Of a stretch of DNA of 64,000 bases, positions 27,595 to 36,787 are shown in pieces. A model generated the notes under the pieces. It saw nothing but the letters and a program-made list of their open reading frames with translations, ran no database searches and was not told the DNA's origin. Origin of the DNA: CBDDIP01 sp965229005 (GTDB taxonomy: Bacteria; Actinomycetota; Acidimicrobiia; Acidimicrobiales; Ilumatobacteraceae); assembly GCA_965229005.1 (NCBI GenBank), contig CBDDIP010000002.1:2170001-2234000 (forward strand), written 5' to 3'. Position numbers and translations under genes: made by a program. The first letter of the stretch is position 1. Every line of letters starts with the position of its first letter.

Positions 27595-28188
27595 ATGACG
27601 AACCACGCCGTTGCCGCGCCACACCGCTTGCATCGCGTCCTCGATCTCGCGCGCAGCTGGTGGCCGCTGCCTGCCTTCATCGCCGTCTCGCTGATCTGCC
27701 AGGAGGTGCTGCTGATGTCGCGCTACGACGTCGGTGGGCACGCCGCGGAGCACCTCGCCGGCGCCACGGTGCCGTTCATGGCAGCCGCGGTCCTGAGCGT
27801 CGTCTTCTGGGCGACGCCACTGGCGCGGCGTCAGGTCGATCTGCTCCTCGTCGGCGCGGCGTGGCTGGCGACGACGGTGCTCGTGCTCGTCGGGAACCTG
27901 CGCGTCGTCGACGATCTCGTCGCTGCCGGGTACGGCCGCACGCCCACCGGATCGATTCCCGACATCGCCGACCACGGGTTGGCGAACTCGTCGGTGTGGT
28001 ACGCCGAGGCAGCTGCACTCGCGTTGATCGGGGCATGGCGACGCCGTGGTCACATCGGCAATCGAGCGACGATCGGTGCGGTCGCGACGACGCTCGTCGT
28101 GCCACCGTGGTTCATCCCCGGTGCGGGCGTGATCGTGCTGGCGATCGTGCGATTGGCCCACCGAGGTCGTGCCGTTTCGGCATCCTGA
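27595..28188 (+). CDS. Small membrane protein of unknown function
   Basis: 197 residues. Five hydrophobic stretches can be seen (around 24-40, 58-75, 84-102, 138-150 and 165-185). The loop VDDLVAAGYGRTPTGSIPDIADHG between helices 3 and 4 holds several acidic residues and a histidine. I do not recognise the family. It starts 110 bases after the metallo-hydrolase, beyond the hairpin, and ends 55 bases upstream of the rifamycin-associated element. Confidence 0.7.
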   Translation: MTNHAVAAPHRLHRVLDLARSWWPLPAFIAVSLICQEVLLMSRYDVGGHAAEHLAGATVPFMAAAVLSVVFWATPLARRQVDLLLVGAAWLATTVLVLVGNLRVVDDLVAAGYGRTPTGSIPDIADHGLANSSVWYAEAAALALIGAWRRRGHIGNRATIGAVATTLVVPPWFIPGAGVIVLAIVRLAHRGRAVSAS

Positions 28189-28243
28189 CCGTCCCGCGAG
28201 GGCCGCCTGTCTTCCCCGCCAACCTCAACGTAGTCCAGGGGTG

Positions 28244-28262
28244 GGGGCTTGAAGCAAGTGCC
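28244..28262 (+). promoter_or_regulatory. Probable rifamycin-associated element (RAE)
   Basis: GGGGCTTGAAGCAAGTGCC matches the 19-bp actinobacterial RAE consensus GGGGCTTGCGGCAAGGCCC at 15 of 19 positions and keeps its partial inverted symmetry. It lies 59 bases upstream of the rph-like start, the position where RAEs control rifamycin-resistance genes. A -35-like TTGAAG is embedded in it (28249-28254). Confidence 0.7.
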
Positions 28263-28321
28263 TCGATGTGCTGTGAATGCTCGCTGTCGATTGGTTGGGC
28301 GGAGCATGGGAGGGCAATGAG

Positions 28322-30868
28322 ATGGGAACGCGTTCGACGGACTTCGTGGTGGGATTCGAGGAGATCGACCGGACCTGGGGTGACCTGGTCGGCGGGAAGG
28401 GCACGGGGCTGGGAGAGCTGTGGCACCTCGACGGCGTCGACGTGCCGGAGGGGTTCTGCGTGACGACCCACGCCTTTCGCCGGGTGATGGCAGAGTCGCC
28501 GTCGCTCGACGAGCTGATCGACCGGCTCTCGCGGCTGGAGCTGGAAGATCGGGACGCGATCAGCGCCGCGAGTGCGACGATCCGCACGGCGATCGAGGCG
28601 ATCGTCGTTCCCGACGACATCGCAACAGCGATCATCGCCGCGCTCGATGATCTCGGCGCCGAGTCGGCGTACGCGGTGCGATCCAGCGCGACCGCGGAGG
28701 ACCTGCCGAACGCGTCGTTCGCCGGCCAGCAGGACTCGTTCCTGAACGTCGTCGGGGCAGCAGCGATCGTGGAGAACGTCAGCCGCTGTTGGGCGTCGCT
28801 GTTCACCGAGCGCGCCGTCAACTACCGCATGCGCAACGGCTTCGACCATCGCACGGTGTCGATGGCGGTGGTCGTGCAACGCATGGTGCAGCCGATGGCA
28901 TCGGGCGTGATGTTCACCGCTGACCCGATCTCGGGGAACCGGAAGGTCGTCGCGATCGAGGCGACCCACGGCCTCGGGGAGGGGCTGGTCTCCGGGCGGG
29001 TGAACGCCGACTCGTACGAGGTTCGCAGCGGTGTCGTCAGCACGATCCGGATCGCAGGTGAGCAACCGATGCTCGGTGATGCAGATGTGCTGCGCCTCGC
29101 CGAGGCGGGTCGGCGGATCGAGGTGCACCTCGGCAGTCCGCAGGACATCGAGTGGTGCCTCGATGGCGGCGGCGAGCTCGCCATCGTGCAGAGCAGGCCG
29201 ATCACCACGCTGTTCCCGCCGCCGGTGGCGGACGACGACGGGTTCCATGTGTACGTGTCCGTCGGGCACCAGCAGATGATGACGGATCCGATGCGGCCGC
29301 TCGGGTTCTCGATGTGGCAGATGAACGCGTTGCCGCGGATGTACGAGGCAGCGGGCCGGCTGTTCGTCGACGTCGCCGACCGCCTTGCGTCGCCGGCCAC
29401 GAGCGCCGGTCTGGTGGCGATGTTCACGAAGGCCGACCCGCTGATCGGCGGCGCGATGCAGACCATCCTCGATCGCGGCGACATCAGCCCGGCTCCTCCG
29501 GACGCCGCGCCTGCGCCACCGTTGCGGGGTGCCGGCGGACTCGACCCGGTGGAGACGGACCCGGCGATCGTCGCTGCGCTCATCGCCCGGAACGAGGCGT
29601 CGGTCGAGGTGATGCAGCACGAGATCCGGATGAAGTCGGGTGAGGCACTGCTCGAGTTCATCCGCACCGACATCCTGGAGCTGAAGCGGCTGCTCTTCGA
29701 TCCGCTCAGCCATCAGGCGCTGATGACGGGGATGGACGCCACGTGGTGGCTCAACGAGCACATCGAGGAGTGGCTCGGCGAGAAGAACGCGGCGGACGCG
29801 CTGACACAATCGGCGCCCGGCAACATCACGTCGGAGATGGGTTTGGCGCTGATGGACGTCGCCGACGTCATCCGTCCGCACGACGCGGTCGTCGGCCTCC
29901 TCGAGCGCGGCGTCGACGACGGGTTCCTCGCCGCGCTTCCAGCGTTGTCAGGTGGACCTGCATCACGCGACGCCATCCAGGCCTACCTCGACCGGTACGG
30001 CATGCGGTGCGTCGGCGAGATCGACATCACTCGCCCGCGCTGGAGCGAGCGGCCGAGCACGCTCGTGCCGGTGCTGCTGAGCAACATCAAGAGCTTCGAG
30101 CCCGGCGAAGGCCAGCGCCGCTTCGAGCATGGTCGGCAACAGTCGCTGGCGAAGGAAGCCGACGTGCTGCGGCGCCTGCGCGAGTTGCCCGATGGGGACG
30201 CCAAGGCGGACGAGACGAAGCAGATGATCGACCGCGTCCGCACCTTCGCCGGCTACCGCGAGTTCCCGAAGTACGGCATCGTCCGACGCACGTTCATCTA
30301 CAAGCAGGCGCTGCTGAGCGAGGCGCAGCGACTCGTGCACGACGGTGTGCTGCGGGATGCCGAGGACATCTTCTGGCTGACCTTCCAGGAGCTCGAGGAG
30401 GTCGTGCGAACGAGCCATGCGGACGACGAGCTCATCGCTCGTCGAAAGGACTCGTTCGCGACGTATGCCGCGCTGACGCCGCCGAGGGTGATCACGTCGG
30501 ACGGTGAGGCGGTCATCGGGTCGTACGGGCGCGCCGACTTCCCGGTGGGAGCGCTCGTCGGACTGCCCGTGTCCAGCGGGACGATCGAGGGACGCGCACG
30601 CGTCATCCTCGACATCTCCGAGGCGGCCGACATCGAACCGGGCGACATCCTGGTCACGCCGTACACGGACCCGAGCTGGTCGCCGCTGTTCGTGCTGATC
30701 GCGGCGATGGTGACCGAGGTCGGCGGCCAGATGACCCACGGCGCGGTGATCGCCCGCGAGTACGGACTGCCTGCCGTCGTCGGTGTCGAGCACGCCACGC
30801 AGCTGATCCGCGATGGCCAGCGGATCCGTGTCAATGGCACGAACGGCTACGTCGAGATCCTCAGCTGA
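28322..30868 (+). CDS. rph: Rifampin phosphotransferase-like PEP-utilising dikinase
   Basis: 848 residues, matching Rph in length and order: N-terminal ATP-grasp (GGKGTGLGELWHLDG with Lys26; AVRSSATAEDLPNASFAGQQ; EWCLDGGGELAIVQSRPITT), a central substrate domain beginning VYVSVGHQQMMTDPMRPLG, and a C-terminal swivelling domain with the phosphohistidine His806 in GGQMTHGAVIAREYGLPAVV. Rph uses ATP to phosphorylate and inactivate rifamycins. A generic phosphoenolpyruvate synthase would have a PEP-binding barrel after the histidine; this protein ends 43 residues after it. The upstream RAE supports the call. Confidence 0.88.
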   Translation: MGTRSTDFVVGFEEIDRTWGDLVGGKGTGLGELWHLDGVDVPEGFCVTTHAFRRVMAESPSLDELIDRLSRLELEDRDAISAASATIRTAIEAIVVPDDIATAIIAALDDLGAESAYAVRSSATAEDLPNASFAGQQDSFLNVVGAAAIVENVSRCWASLFTERAVNYRMRNGFDHRTVSMAVVVQRMVQPMASGVMFTADPISGNRKVVAIEATHGLGEGLVSGRVNADSYEVRSGVVSTIRIAGEQPMLGDADVLRLAEAGRRIEVHLGSPQDIEWCLDGGGELAIVQSRPITTLFPPPVADDDGFHVYVSVGHQQMMTDPMRPLGFSMWQMNALPRMYEAAGRLFVDVADRLASPATSAGLVAMFTKADPLIGGAMQTILDRGDISPAPPDAAPAPPLRGAGGLDPVETDPAIVAALIARNEASVEVMQHEIRMKSGEALLEFIRTDILELKRLLFDPLSHQALMTGMDATWWLNEHIEEWLGEKNAADALTQSAPGNITSEMGLALMDVADVIRPHDAVVGLLERGVDDGFLAALPALSGGPASRDAIQAYLDRYGMRCVGEIDITRPRWSERPSTLVPVLLSNIKSFEPGEGQRRFEHGRQQSLAKEADVLRRLRELPDGDAKADETKQMIDRVRTFAGYREFPKYGIVRRTFIYKQALLSEAQRLVHDGVLRDAEDIFWLTFQELEEVVRTSHADDELIARRKDSFATYAALTPPRVITSDGEAVIGSYGRADFPVGALVGLPVSSGTIEGRARVILDISEAADIEPGDILVTPYTDPSWSPLFVLIAAMVTEVGGQMTHGAVIAREYGLPAVVGVEHATQLIRDGQRIRVNGTNGYVEILS

Positions 30869-31349
30869 CTGCTGGTCGCGATCTGCGCGACACGGCGAGG
30901 ATGCCTCCCGCAATGGCGGCGGACAGCACGCCGCCGACGAGATCGCGTCCGGTCTGTGTCGTCGCCTTGAGCACGAACAGGTGCACCAGCGATGCGCCGA
31001 GCAGTGGCGCCCACGCGGTGTCGCGAGCGGGGTGCTCGGCGACGTGGCCGAGCAGCAGCACGTTGAACAGGATGTGCCCGGAGAAAGCCCAGTCGAGCGC
31101 CAGCGCGATCGGGCTGACCACCGCGGCAGCACCGAGGGTCAACCACCAGCGCGGTGTCAGCGTCGTGCGCACCTGCGCGACGTACGGGATCCCGATGCCG
31201 AACAGTGGGAAGGCGTACCAGTACAACGCGGTGCGCGGCGACATGACGAAGGCGAAGGCCGTGCCGAACGCAACGCTCGTGCCGATCACGACGGGCCAGT
31301 TCGGGCCGTGCCCGCCGTCTGCAGTCGCAGGATCGGACTTCTTCGACAT
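30861..31349 (-). CDS. Small membrane protein of unknown function
   Basis: 162 residues from ATG 31349 (ATG 31367 also possible). About five hydrophobic segments (WPVVIGTSVAFGTAFAFVMS, LYWYAFPLFGIGIPYV, LTLGAAAVVSPIALALDWAF, FNVLLLGHVAE, SAAIAGGILAVS). No family recognised. Convergent with rph and overlapping it by 8 bases; divergent from the reductase at 31456. Confidence 0.68.
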   Translation of the reverse strand: MSKKSDPATADGGHGPNWPVVIGTSVAFGTAFAFVMSPRTALYWYAFPLFGIGIPYVAQVRTTLTPRWWLTLGAAAVVSPIALALDWAFSGHILFNVLLLGHVAEHPARDTAWAPLLGASLVHLFVLKATTQTGRDLVGGVLSAAIAGGILAVSRRSRPAVS

Positions 31350-31455
31350 GATCCGGGTCCGGGGCATCACCGCCCCGACGGTACCCGTGGCTGCGATGAG
31401 TTCGACACGGGTACGGCGTCGAACATCCAAACGAACGAGGCGAGAGGAGCACGCC

Positions 31456-32055
31456 ATGACGAAGGTCATCGCCGACATCACGATGTCGCTCGACGGGTAC
31501 GTGACCGGACCGGGCGCCGACATCGAGCACGGGCTCGGTGATGCTCCGGAACTGCATGGGTGGGTCGAGCAGCAGGACTCGGTCGACGCCGAGATCCTCG
31601 CGTCGTCGACCGAGGCGAGCGGTGCGGTCGTGATGGGCCGACGACTCTTCGACACCATCGACGGCCCCGGCGGCTGGTCGTCCGAGATCGGGTACGGCGC
31701 AGACCAGGTCGGCATGCCGCCGTTCTTCGTGGTCACGCACTCGCCACCATCCGACGTGCGCCTGGAGCGAGAGCTCGGCATGCGGTTCACGTTCACACCG
31801 GATCTGCCGGCGGCGATCGGGCAGGCCCGAGCCGCCGTGACGCACGGCGACGTCGTGATCATGGGCGGCGGTGACGTCATCGGTCAGGCATTGGAGCAGG
31901 GTCTCGTCGACGAGCTCCGCATCCACCTTGCGCCCCTGCTGCTCGGTGGCGGCACTCCGCTGTTCCGTGCCGGAACTCGGCAGCGCTACCGCCAGCGCGA
32001 AGTCCGCCCGTCGAGCAACGCCGTCCACATCACTTACGAACGGGCCGACAGCTAG
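31456..32055 (+). CDS. Dihydrofolate-reductase-family (RibD C-terminal-like) protein
   Basis: 199 residues. Typical start MTKVIADITMSLDGYVTGPG, then GAVVMGRRLFDTIDG and the cofactor loop DVVIMGGGDVIGQALEQGLV, and the end LLLGGGTPLF. This YwjB/YyaP-like group binds NADPH, but few members are true dihydrofolate reductases. GAGAGGAGC supplies the ribosome site. Ends 6 bases before the convergent LuxR-type regulator. Confidence 0.86.
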   Translation: MTKVIADITMSLDGYVTGPGADIEHGLGDAPELHGWVEQQDSVDAEILASSTEASGAVVMGRRLFDTIDGPGGWSSEIGYGADQVGMPPFFVVTHSPPSDVRLERELGMRFTFTPDLPAAIGQARAAVTHGDVVIMGGGDVIGQALEQGLVDELRIHLAPLLLGGGTPLFRAGTRQRYRQREVRPSSNAVHITYERADS

Positions 32056-32061
32056 GCGCCA

Positions 32062-34764
32062 TCACGAGCGGTGCTCGCGGTGGAACGCTGCGGTCAGCTC
32101 GGTTCGATTGCGCACCCCGATCTTCGCGTAGGCGTGCTCCAGGTGGGTCTTGACCGTCCCCGCACCGATGAACAGGCGCTCGGCGGTCTGTCGGTTGGTG
32201 AGGCCCTCAGCGACGAGCGTTGCCACCTGACGCTCGGCCGGCGTCAAGCCGTCCCAGCCGCTGCTGGGCCTGCGGCGCGGACCCGTCGATCGCGCAACCG
32301 AGGCGAACGCCGCGTCCGGGTCGAGACCCTCGCCCAGGGTCCTCGCTGCGATCAGATCGACGTCGTCGACGGACGTGAGATCGGCGAGCGCGGCAGCGAA
32401 CAGCGAGCCGCACGGTTCGTCGACGACACCGATCCGGCGGGCAAACGCATCCGCCGCGCCGATCACGCGCATCGCGCCGGTGCGATCCTCGAAGGCTGCG
32501 CAGCAGAGCGCCATGACGCGCAGGCACCCGATCGCGTGTGCGTCCAGGCGGTCGGCGCGCAGCACCGACCACGCAGCGATCGCCGACCGCCACGCCACGG
32601 TCGGTTGCGACGCGCTCGTGGCGATGAACGCGTTCCAGCACTGCACGACGGCGAGACCCGGCGCGGTTTCGTGGCGCTGGGCCACTCGCTGCGCCAACGC
32701 CGCCGAGGACTCGGCAACCTCCGCGTCGCCGACGGCGAGTGCCCAACGGCATCGCTGGAGGTGCAGCGTCATCGCGACGTCCGGGGCGTGCTGCTCGACC
32801 TGACCTTCCACGTCGTCGAGGAGCTGTCGCGCTCGGCCGAAGTCGCCGATGCAGAGGCGGGCGTCGATCGACGCGCCGAGCAGCGTCAGCGCAGCGGTGT
32901 GCGCGCCCTGTGCCACGCAGCGATCGAGGGCACGTTCGAGGTCCACGAGCGTGTCAGCCGCGCGACCAGCGCGTTGCGCCACCTGGGACCGGGCCGCGAC
33001 GAGCAGGGCACTGATCGATGTGTCGCCTGCGGCTGCGACGTGCTCGACCGTCTGTCGCTCGAGCACACCGGCCTCGACGACGTCGCCACGGATCGCCGCG
33101 GCTTGGTAGCGACCCAACCAGTCCCACGCCAGCAGTGGCGGGTGGCGCAGGTGCTCGACGAGCGGTCGCACCGATGCCAGGCGACGCACGGCATCGTCGA
33201 CGCGCAGCTCCTGCAGGTCGATGTACGCCAGCACCTGCGACGAGTCGACGTGGCACCAGTCGTCGAGGCCGACGGAGCCCTCGATCGACGATCGCAGCAC
33301 CTCACGTGCCCTCCTCCGCTGGTTGAACATCCCACCGACGCCGAGGGCGTTCTCGCATCGCGCGACGAACGATCGATCACCGATCTGGCGCGCCATCGCC
33401 AACGTCTCGTCGGCCAGCGTGAAGGCGCGCTCGACGTCTCCGGAGTACACCGCGAGGTGCGCTGCTCCCCAGCGCGCCGGCAGCTGAACCGTGATCGGGA
33501 TGTCGAGGTGCTCACAGCACTCGGCGAACCACTGCGCTCCTTCGGTGAACCGGCCTGCGGCCACCCACACGAAGGTCAACGACCCGCACATCTGCCAGAG
33601 CGTGCTGGCCTCGTCGTTCGCGGCGGCGAAGCACATCGCCGAGTCGATGTCCGATGCATGCCGCGACAGCGTGGCCAACCAGTGCGACTGCCGATTCGTC
33701 TCCAACCCGGCCCTGCCGTCGTCGCACAGCGCGGCGAAGTGCTCCATGTGTCGCCGCCGTGCGATGGCGGACGACTCGTCGTCGATGTGCTCACGAGCGA
33801 AGGCTCGAACGACGTGCAGCATCCGATATCCGGTGTCGGCGGCATCTTCGTCGCGTTGGATCAGCGACCGGTCGACCAACCCGCCGAGGACGGCGATGAT
33901 GTGCGACGACGATGCGCTCGGGTCGAGCACCGCCCGAGCATCCGCGAGGCGGAACCCGCCCTCGAACGTGGACAACGAACCCATCGCCTGCCGCTGGACC
34001 TGATCGAGTTGCCCGAACGATGCGTCGATGCACGCGTGCATGGTCCGTTGACGCGTCGGCACGTCGACGCCGTCGAGCGTCAGCAGCGAGAGGTCGAGAC
34101 GTACCGCATCTGCCAGCGCGACGAGGTCGACGGAGCGAGTGCGTGACGCCGCCATCTCGATCGCCAACGGCATGCCGTCCAGGCGCGAGGTGATGTCGCG
34201 GATCGAACGCCACTGTGCTTCCGTCGGTTGAAGGCCTGGGGAGACCAGCCTCGCTCGATCGACGAACAGCTGCGCCGCTGCGGGCACCTCGCCATCGGTG
34301 GTCGACAGCGGGCGCACGTCGTAGAGCTGCTCGCCGGAGCGTCGTAGCGGCTCTCGGCTCGTGGCGAGCACGGCAACGTGCGGAGCGCGGGCGAGGGTGT
34401 CGATGACGAGCCTCGCCGGCGCGTCGCCGAGGTGCTCGCAGTTGTCGAGGACGAGCAGCGCCGGCTCCCCGTGCGCCCAGTCGACGATCATCGCCGCTGC
34501 ATCGTCGAGCGGGACGGCACGGATCCCGAGCGATGTGCCGATGGCCTGGGCAAGGCGATCCGCACCCGTCACCGATGCGAGCTCGATCATGCCGACGCGC
34601 CTCCCACGCCGGCGCATCCGGTCGGCAACGGCGTTCGCCAGGGTCGTCTTGCCGACTCCGCCGGGCCCGGTGAGCGTCACGGCACGGCCGCCGGCGATCA
34701 GCCCGTCCAAGGCGGCCAGGTCTGCGTCGCGCCCGACGAGGTCGTGGTGGCCGGGCGTGCTCAT
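32062..34764 (-). CDS. LuxR-family regulator with N-terminal NB-ARC/AAA-type ATPase
   Basis: 900 residues. Walker A TGPGGVGKTT near residue 33-42, Walker B LLVLDNCEHLGDAP, sensor ATSREPLRRSGEQ; then about 450 residues of helical repeats (TPR-like); then a LuxR helix-turn-helix at the C-terminus (LTPAERQVATLVAEGLTNRQ, GAGTVKTHLEHAYAKIGVRN). Architecture is that of the large STAND-type regulators of actinobacteria, activated by ATP and a ligand. Divergent from the SnoaL gene with a perfect inverted repeat between, which makes 34851-36607 its likely target. Confidence 0.9.
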   Translation of the reverse strand: MSTPGHHDLVGRDADLAALDGLIAGGRAVTLTGPGGVGKTTLANAVADRMRRRGRRVGMIELASVTGADRLAQAIGTSLGIRAVPLDDAAAMIVDWAHGEPALLVLDNCEHLGDAPARLVIDTLARAPHVAVLATSREPLRRSGEQLYDVRPLSTTDGEVPAAAQLFVDRARLVSPGLQPTEAQWRSIRDITSRLDGMPLAIEMAASRTRSVDLVALADAVRLDLSLLTLDGVDVPTRQRTMHACIDASFGQLDQVQRQAMGSLSTFEGGFRLADARAVLDPSASSSHIIAVLGGLVDRSLIQRDEDAADTGYRMLHVVRAFAREHIDDESSAIARRRHMEHFAALCDDGRAGLETNRQSHWLATLSRHASDIDSAMCFAAANDEASTLWQMCGSLTFVWVAAGRFTEGAQWFAECCEHLDIPITVQLPARWGAAHLAVYSGDVERAFTLADETLAMARQIGDRSFVARCENALGVGGMFNQRRRAREVLRSSIEGSVGLDDWCHVDSSQVLAYIDLQELRVDDAVRRLASVRPLVEHLRHPPLLAWDWLGRYQAAAIRGDVVEAGVLERQTVEHVAAAGDTSISALLVAARSQVAQRAGRAADTLVDLERALDRCVAQGAHTAALTLLGASIDARLCIGDFGRARQLLDDVEGQVEQHAPDVAMTLHLQRCRWALAVGDAEVAESSAALAQRVAQRHETAPGLAVVQCWNAFIATSASQPTVAWRSAIAAWSVLRADRLDAHAIGCLRVMALCCAAFEDRTGAMRVIGAADAFARRIGVVDEPCGSLFAAALADLTSVDDVDLIAARTLGEGLDPDAAFASVARSTGPRRRPSSGWDGLTPAERQVATLVAEGLTNRQTAERLFIGAGTVKTHLEHAYAKIGVRNRTELTAAFHREHRS

Positions 34765-34797
34765 CTGCTCATCTTCTCAGTGGCGGATGCGCGGAAG

Positions 34798-34815
34798 ATC
34801 TGCCGAACGGCAGAT
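34798..34815. promoter_or_regulatory. Inverted repeat ATCTGCC-GAAC-GGCAGAT
   Basis: Perfect 7-bp arms with a 4-base centre, midway in the 86-bp divergent region between the large LuxR-type regulator and the SnoaL-like gene. Placed 33 bases upstream of each start region, so a bound LuxR dimer could control both. Confidence 0.55.
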
Positions 34816-34850
34816 GTTCGCCGCGACGACGATCCGTACGGTCGAGCGGC

Positions 34851-35306
34851 ATGGGAGATCGACCGGACATCGCAGCACACACGGATCGCCAGGCGGCGGC
34901 ACAGGCGTTGTGGGACGCCGTCGGGCGTGGGGACTACGAGCCGTGGTTCGAGAACCTCGTCGACGACGTGGTCGTCGACAACGGTCCCGGCGCGGGGCCG
35001 TGGCGGCACACCGTCGGCAAGCAGGCGTGGCTCGAGTTCGCCATGCAGTTCGCGCCGATCTTCGGCGACACCTGGCGCCAGGTCGGCACGTGCGTCTACG
35101 CCGATGCTGACATGTCGATCACGATGGTCCACGAGACCGGCCAGACGCCCGAGGGTGATCGGTTCGACAACCGCGCCATCTGGGTCGAGCGCCTCGATCC
35201 CGACGGTCGGGTCAACCGCATCTGGACGACCGACCTCGCCCACGAAGCGCTCGAGGAGTTCTGGCTGCGCAACCCGGTCTCCGTCGCGGCAGGCGCTGCG
35301 GAATGA
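34851..35306 (+). CDS. SnoaL/NTF2-like protein
   Basis: 151 residues of the cone-shaped NTF2 fold: AAQALWDAVGRGDYEPWFEN, VDDVVVDNGPGAGPWRHTVG and the final strands AIWVERLDPDGRVNRIWTTD. Members are either polyketide-type cyclases or ligand-binding proteins. Its stop overlaps the next gene (ATGA), so it is co-translated with the lipoprotein hydrolase. Regulated probably by the divergent LuxR-type protein. Confidence 0.8.
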   Translation: MGDRPDIAAHTDRQAAAQALWDAVGRGDYEPWFENLVDDVVVDNGPGAGPWRHTVGKQAWLEFAMQFAPIFGDTWRQVGTCVYADADMSITMVHETGQTPEGDRFDNRAIWVERLDPDGRVNRIWTTDLAHEALEEFWLRNPVSVAAGAAE

Positions 35307-36607
35307 CCGCAGCTCGGCGTCGGGTCGGTCGCCGCGCGGCGCTGCTGCTCGCCGTCGCCGTGACGTCGTCGTGCGCGAGCGACGATGCACGAGACCGGGC
35401 GGTGGCGACCGTCGCAACCGCTGGCGTCGACGCGACGGCGATCACCGCTCCGGCGGATTGCGGCATCGAGGCGGCCGTTCGTGAGCAGATCCGCGAGATG
35501 GCGATCGATTTCGTCGACGACCAGCACACGTACGGCGTCACCGTCGCCGCTCGACTGCCAGGCGGTTGCGACGTGCTCGTCAACGCCGGAGCGGACGGCC
35601 GGGATCCCGAGACCCGCCAGCTCGGCACCGGTCGGGTCCTCATCGCCTCGGTGACCAAGACGTTCATCGCCGCCGAGATCATGGCGCTGCAGGAGGACGG
35701 CAAGCTCGATCTCGACGACACGATCGAACGTTGGGTGCCGCAGGTGCCGAACGCAGCGAACATCCACATCGGTCAGCTGCTGACACACACCAGCGGGTTG
35801 ACCGACAACGTCGACACGGCCGCCTGGCGCAACGCGCTGCTGGCCGATCCGACTCGGCGGTACACGCTTGCCGAGGCGCTGGATCTGGCAGCGCCGCAAG
35901 CCACCAACGAACCCGGGCACTACCAGTACGCGCAGGCGCCGTTCATCATCGCCGGGATCATCATCGAGGAGGTCAGCGGGCGATCGTTGTCCGACGAACT
36001 GACGCAGCGCTTCTTCGTGCCATTGGGGATGAGCGACACCACCATCGATCCAGACGACGCGTCACGAGGACTCGACCACGGCTGGTTCACGCTCGACGGC
36101 AACGGTTGGGGTGGCATCCAGGGTGATCGGACGACGTTCGACGACACCGTCGCCCGCGACGAGGACATCGCCTCGACACCCGTGCTCGGCGTGCTGCTGT
36201 CGGCCACCGAAGCCCATGGCGGCGTGGTGTCGACGATCGACGACCTGCTGACGTGGGGGAGCGCACTCGGCGACGGGCGAGCGCTCGGCGGCGCCACCGA
36301 CGACTTCTTCTTCCGCCCGACGCCGATCTCGGCGACGGCAGACGAACCGGCGCACACGGGCTGGGGCACGGGTTGGCTGGCGCACGTCTGTCCGTGCGAC
36401 CTCGAGAACACGACCACGCCGACCGTGGTCTTCTCGTTCCACGACGGCGAGACGCTCGGGTCGCGCACGATGCTGGCGGTCGACCGTGTGCACGGCATCA
36501 CCGTCGTGATCCACGCCAACACCCGCGAGATCACGGACGAAGCACTGCTGACGCTCGCCTACGACGTCCACCAGACGCTCGTCGCCGAGCTTTCTGGTTC
36601 GGGCTGA
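35303..36607 (+). CDS. Secreted serine hydrolase (beta-lactamase/D-Ala-D-Ala carboxypeptidase fold), lipoprotein
   Basis: 434 residues. The N-terminus has a basic start, hydrophobic core and a lipobox TSSC (Cys24), so it is probably a membrane-anchored lipoprotein. Catalytic motif ASVTK (Ser116, Lys119); the second motif is YQYAQ where Y-x-N is usual, so Asn is replaced by Gln; the third region FSFHDGETLG stands at the K-T-G position. Last gene before the integrative element: its stop is 15 bases from the left repeat. Confidence 0.85.
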   Translation: MTAARRRVGRRAALLLAVAVTSSCASDDARDRAVATVATAGVDATAITAPADCGIEAAVREQIREMAIDFVDDQHTYGVTVAARLPGGCDVLVNAGADGRDPETRQLGTGRVLIASVTKTFIAAEIMALQEDGKLDLDDTIERWVPQVPNAANIHIGQLLTHTSGLTDNVDTAAWRNALLADPTRRYTLAEALDLAAPQATNEPGHYQYAQAPFIIAGIIIEEVSGRSLSDELTQRFFVPLGMSDTTIDPDDASRGLDHGWFTLDGNGWGGIQGDRTTFDDTVARDEDIASTPVLGVLLSATEAHGGVVSTIDDLLTWGSALGDGRALGGATDDFFFRPTPISATADEPAHTGWGTGWLAHVCPCDLENTTTPTVVFSFHDGETLGSRTMLAVDRVHGITVVIHANTREITDEALLTLAYDVHQTLVAELSGSG

Positions 36608-36621
36608 CTCGACTCTTCGTG

Positions 36622-36651
36622 GAACGGGTGGAGCTGGGGGGAATCGAACCC
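36622..36651. repeat. Left attachment repeat: copy of the tmRNA 3' end
   Basis: 30 bases identical to 43470-43499, from GAACGGGTGGAGCTGG to GGGAATCGAACCC, that is the acceptor and T-arm of ssrA on the minus strand. After the match, the two sequences diverge at once (CTCTGC against CCCGTC). No tmRNA body adjoins this copy. Confidence 0.9.
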
Positions 36652-36787
36652 TCTGCGACAAGTTTTCGCCGTCGAAGTCGTCACTGAACTACCGGACAGA
36701 GCCGTCATTGAATTGCGGATATGTGGAATTGACGGGGATTCGCCGATTGCGCCGTCATCCGCAGAACTGACGTCCGTATGTCACGGT

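Noticed and set aside
28112..29881. 589-codon minus-strand frame opposite rph
   Set aside because: Antisense shadow without any motif.
28322..30868. Phosphoenolpyruvate synthase or pyruvate phosphate dikinase
   Set aside because: The protein has the ATP-grasp, central and histidine domains in Rph order and lacks the large C-terminal PEP barrel; the RAE also argues for Rph.
36622..36651. A second tmRNA or tRNA gene
   Set aside because: Only the acceptor/T-arm part is present; the neighbouring DNA has no tag frame, no 5' GGGGCTG and no D/anticodon arms. It is an attachment-site copy.
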